64,000 bases of DNA from Bugulina stolonifera. Taxonomy: Eukaryota; Bryozoa; Gymnolaemata; Cheilostomatida; Bugulidae. A model generated the notes under the pieces. It was not told where the DNA came from and ran no database searches. It saw nothing but the letters and a program-made list of their open reading frames with translations. Made by a program: the position numbers and the translations under genes. Location: the NCBI GenBank assembly GCA_935421135.1, contig OW285195.1, positions 15,576,158 to 15,640,157 of the forward strand. The letters run 5' to 3'. Positions 62,516 to 64,000 of the stretch are shown here, piece after piece (positions within the stretch are counted from its first letter, which is position 1; each line of letters begins with the position of its first letter).

Positions 62516-63563
62516 TTCATGCAGTTATATACAGTTATATAGTGGAACAATACATGAATAAGTAGTGAGTGTGAACACATGGAGACACGTATATAGACAG
62601 TAATTAATGGTTTGGACATGCAATACAGCTAAAGGCAAGTATACGAACACTAATTATGAGAATGTGAGTGTCAGATGAGTAGCGCTATAACAACTACTGA
62701 GCACTTAAGATGCGATGGAGCTTCGTCCGGGAGTTGGAGTCGTATACAAATGTCCTGTACCATCACAATACTTTTGGCCCTTATTAGCTCCTGCTCAATT
62801 TTTCCTGCACCTGCCAAAACCAGTAGTTACATGTATATCATTCAATGACACCTACTTCAGAACATGTTTATTCCTGGCAGACGTTTGTTGTTAGAAATAC
62901 CTGTAAACAAACAAAGCAAGCAAAAACGGTTCATTAGCACAGTAAGCATTGAGCAGCAATAGCATAACTTGAACTCTTTGTATTGCTTCATACTCTGTTG
63001 TATTGTATTTTTTATCACATTCCAGAGTTGTTGTGTTCTCTTGCCCACACTTAACCAGCTAACATTTATTTCATGCCACTTTAAACAAAACTCTGGTAAT
63101 AAGAGGCACTCATTTGCTTTATGTCATATAGAGAAAGTTCTTGCATTCCAACTGTTTAGGTAGAAAGAATACAGCAGGTCTCTAATGGTTTCACAGACTT
63201 ACTACTCTAACTGCAAGGTTTTGATCTTTTCTGATAGTGCTGTTGTTCATGGACACATCTAAAATGAAGGGTGTTTTCTTTCAAATTATGCCATTAGATA
63301 TGTCAAGCTCAGGGTATGTTATGTAACTACCATGTCTTTCCATCAAACAAGCCAAAGTTGTGGGTCTTTTTGAACTTCTTCTAAGGATGTGGAGCTTTGA
63401 ACCAGAATATGTTATGTGTTTAGATATTAGTGGTACATGTAGCTTTTGACTAAATGGTTGAGTGAATTTGAGTAATCTTTGGCTTTAGATGGCGCCGGTA
63501 TCAGGTCAGAGAGTCCACCCCCCCCCCCCAATAAACTAGAGGAAACTTGGCAATGCATTGGCA
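62516..63563. other. Intergenic, upstream of CAP gene 2
   Basis: No supported exon. A run of 13 C lies at about 63518-63530. The segment next to the second CAP copy should hold its regulatory sequence. Confidence 0.45.
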
Positions 63564-63571
63564 TATATAAG
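63564..63571 (+). promoter_or_regulatory. TATA box of CAP gene 2
   Basis: TATATAAG, 47 bp before the start codon at 63618; matches the element before CAP gene 1. Confidence 0.55.
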
Positions 63572-63617
63572 AAACAGAAATGCTGTAAAGGCAGAAATAT
63601 CTTCCTTCTCAGCAGAT

Positions 63618-64000
63618 ATGGAGCCACAGAAGAATGTTTTGTATGGTGAGTTTCTTCTAACAACGATAATAATATTTTACATTTACATTTTACATTTGCT
63701 CACTAGCATAACTTACTTTTTAACGTTGCTGAGATGGTGTAGTAGTAATGTGTTCTGTCCACTATGCTTAATGATTTGGTGTTGCGGAGGCCCCTGGTTT
63801 ATGCCCCAGTCAGGGATGAGTATTTTCATGTCTCTGACTGCTCTATTGGCAAATTGGAAATCCTTACAAAAAATAACATCACAGAGATGAGCGCAAATGG
63901 ATATTTCTTGTGATTTATGCAAAAAATGTGCTTTCACTTTGTGCAATTGGGTCATCTCAGTCATTTAATATTCTGTTTATTACTTCTAGCTGTGGTACTG
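63618..64000 (+). CDS. 5' end of a second CAP-family gene (cut by window)
   Basis: Exon 1 (63618-63645) is 28 nt and aligns with exon 1 of the first CAP gene (MESHKCILY versus MEPQKNVLY), ending in the same phase at a GTGAGTTT donor. Exon 2 begins at 63990 after TTACTTCTAG and reads AVVL, against VVVL in the first copy. The window ends there. This implies a tandem CAP gene cluster continuing to the right. Confidence 0.8.
63725..63880 (+). mobile_element. Diverged single copy of the 44125-type SINE
   Basis: The sequence GATGGTGTAGTAGTAATGTG, then GCGGAGGCCCCTGG and CCCAGTCAGGGATGAGTATT, matches the plus-strand SINE at 44290-44425 with many substitutions. The B-box is damaged (GGTTTATGCC). It lies in intron 1 of CAP gene 2. 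Confidence 0.75.

Overview
The window is animal (metazoan) nuclear DNA. Genes are split into many small exons with GT/AG introns, intergenic DNA is AT-rich, and tandem repeats and tRNA-derived SINEs are abundant. The gene content is a glutamate/aspartate transporter, an ankyrin-caspase protein, secreted CAP/ShK-like proteins and a family of small type I membrane proteins. Together with the compact introns this suggests an early-branching animal such as a sponge, but no sequence here fixes the lineage.

Layout: 1-3435 is a 38-bp satellite array with higher-order structure. 4515-5686 holds the last exons of an unrecognised plus-strand gene. 6031-7214 is a 5'-truncated R2-type LINE behind a perfect inverted repeat. 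7215-18983 is about 12 kb without convincing coding exons, but with a MITE-like element, a foldback element and minisatellites. 19016-23887 is a complete nine-exon SLC1/EAAT gene. 25671-31106 is a seven-exon gene that fuses about 19 ankyrin repeats to a C-terminal caspase domain, followed closely by a small five-exon gene (31628-32824). 33400-34550 is a tandem array of tRNA-derived SINE units. 35190-37235 is an unrecognised minus-strand gene (3' part). 37713-38308 is a 39-bp minisatellite.

40091-53465 carries three minus-strand paralogues (A, B, C). Each has seven exons with identical intron phases (1,0,2,1,1,2), a signal peptide, a short ectodomain with a furin-type R-X-R/K-R site, one transmembrane segment and an acidic Ser/Thr-rich tail. 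I could not assign them to a known family. B and C are a recent segmental tandem duplication, which allows SINE insertions, minisatellite growth and exon changes to be dated relative to it. 55403-61418 is a complete 13-exon secreted CAP gene with a mucin-like linker and Cys-rich modules. A second copy starts at 63618 and runs off the window.

Exon models were built by hand. For all complete genes the exon phases agree throughout and the total coding length is a multiple of three, which is the main support for the structures. Two themes stand out. One is a set of cell-death or surface-type genes with unusual architectures. The other is minisatellites whose unit contains a copy of the adjacent splice site (SLC1 exon 6 acceptor, CAP exon 4 donor).
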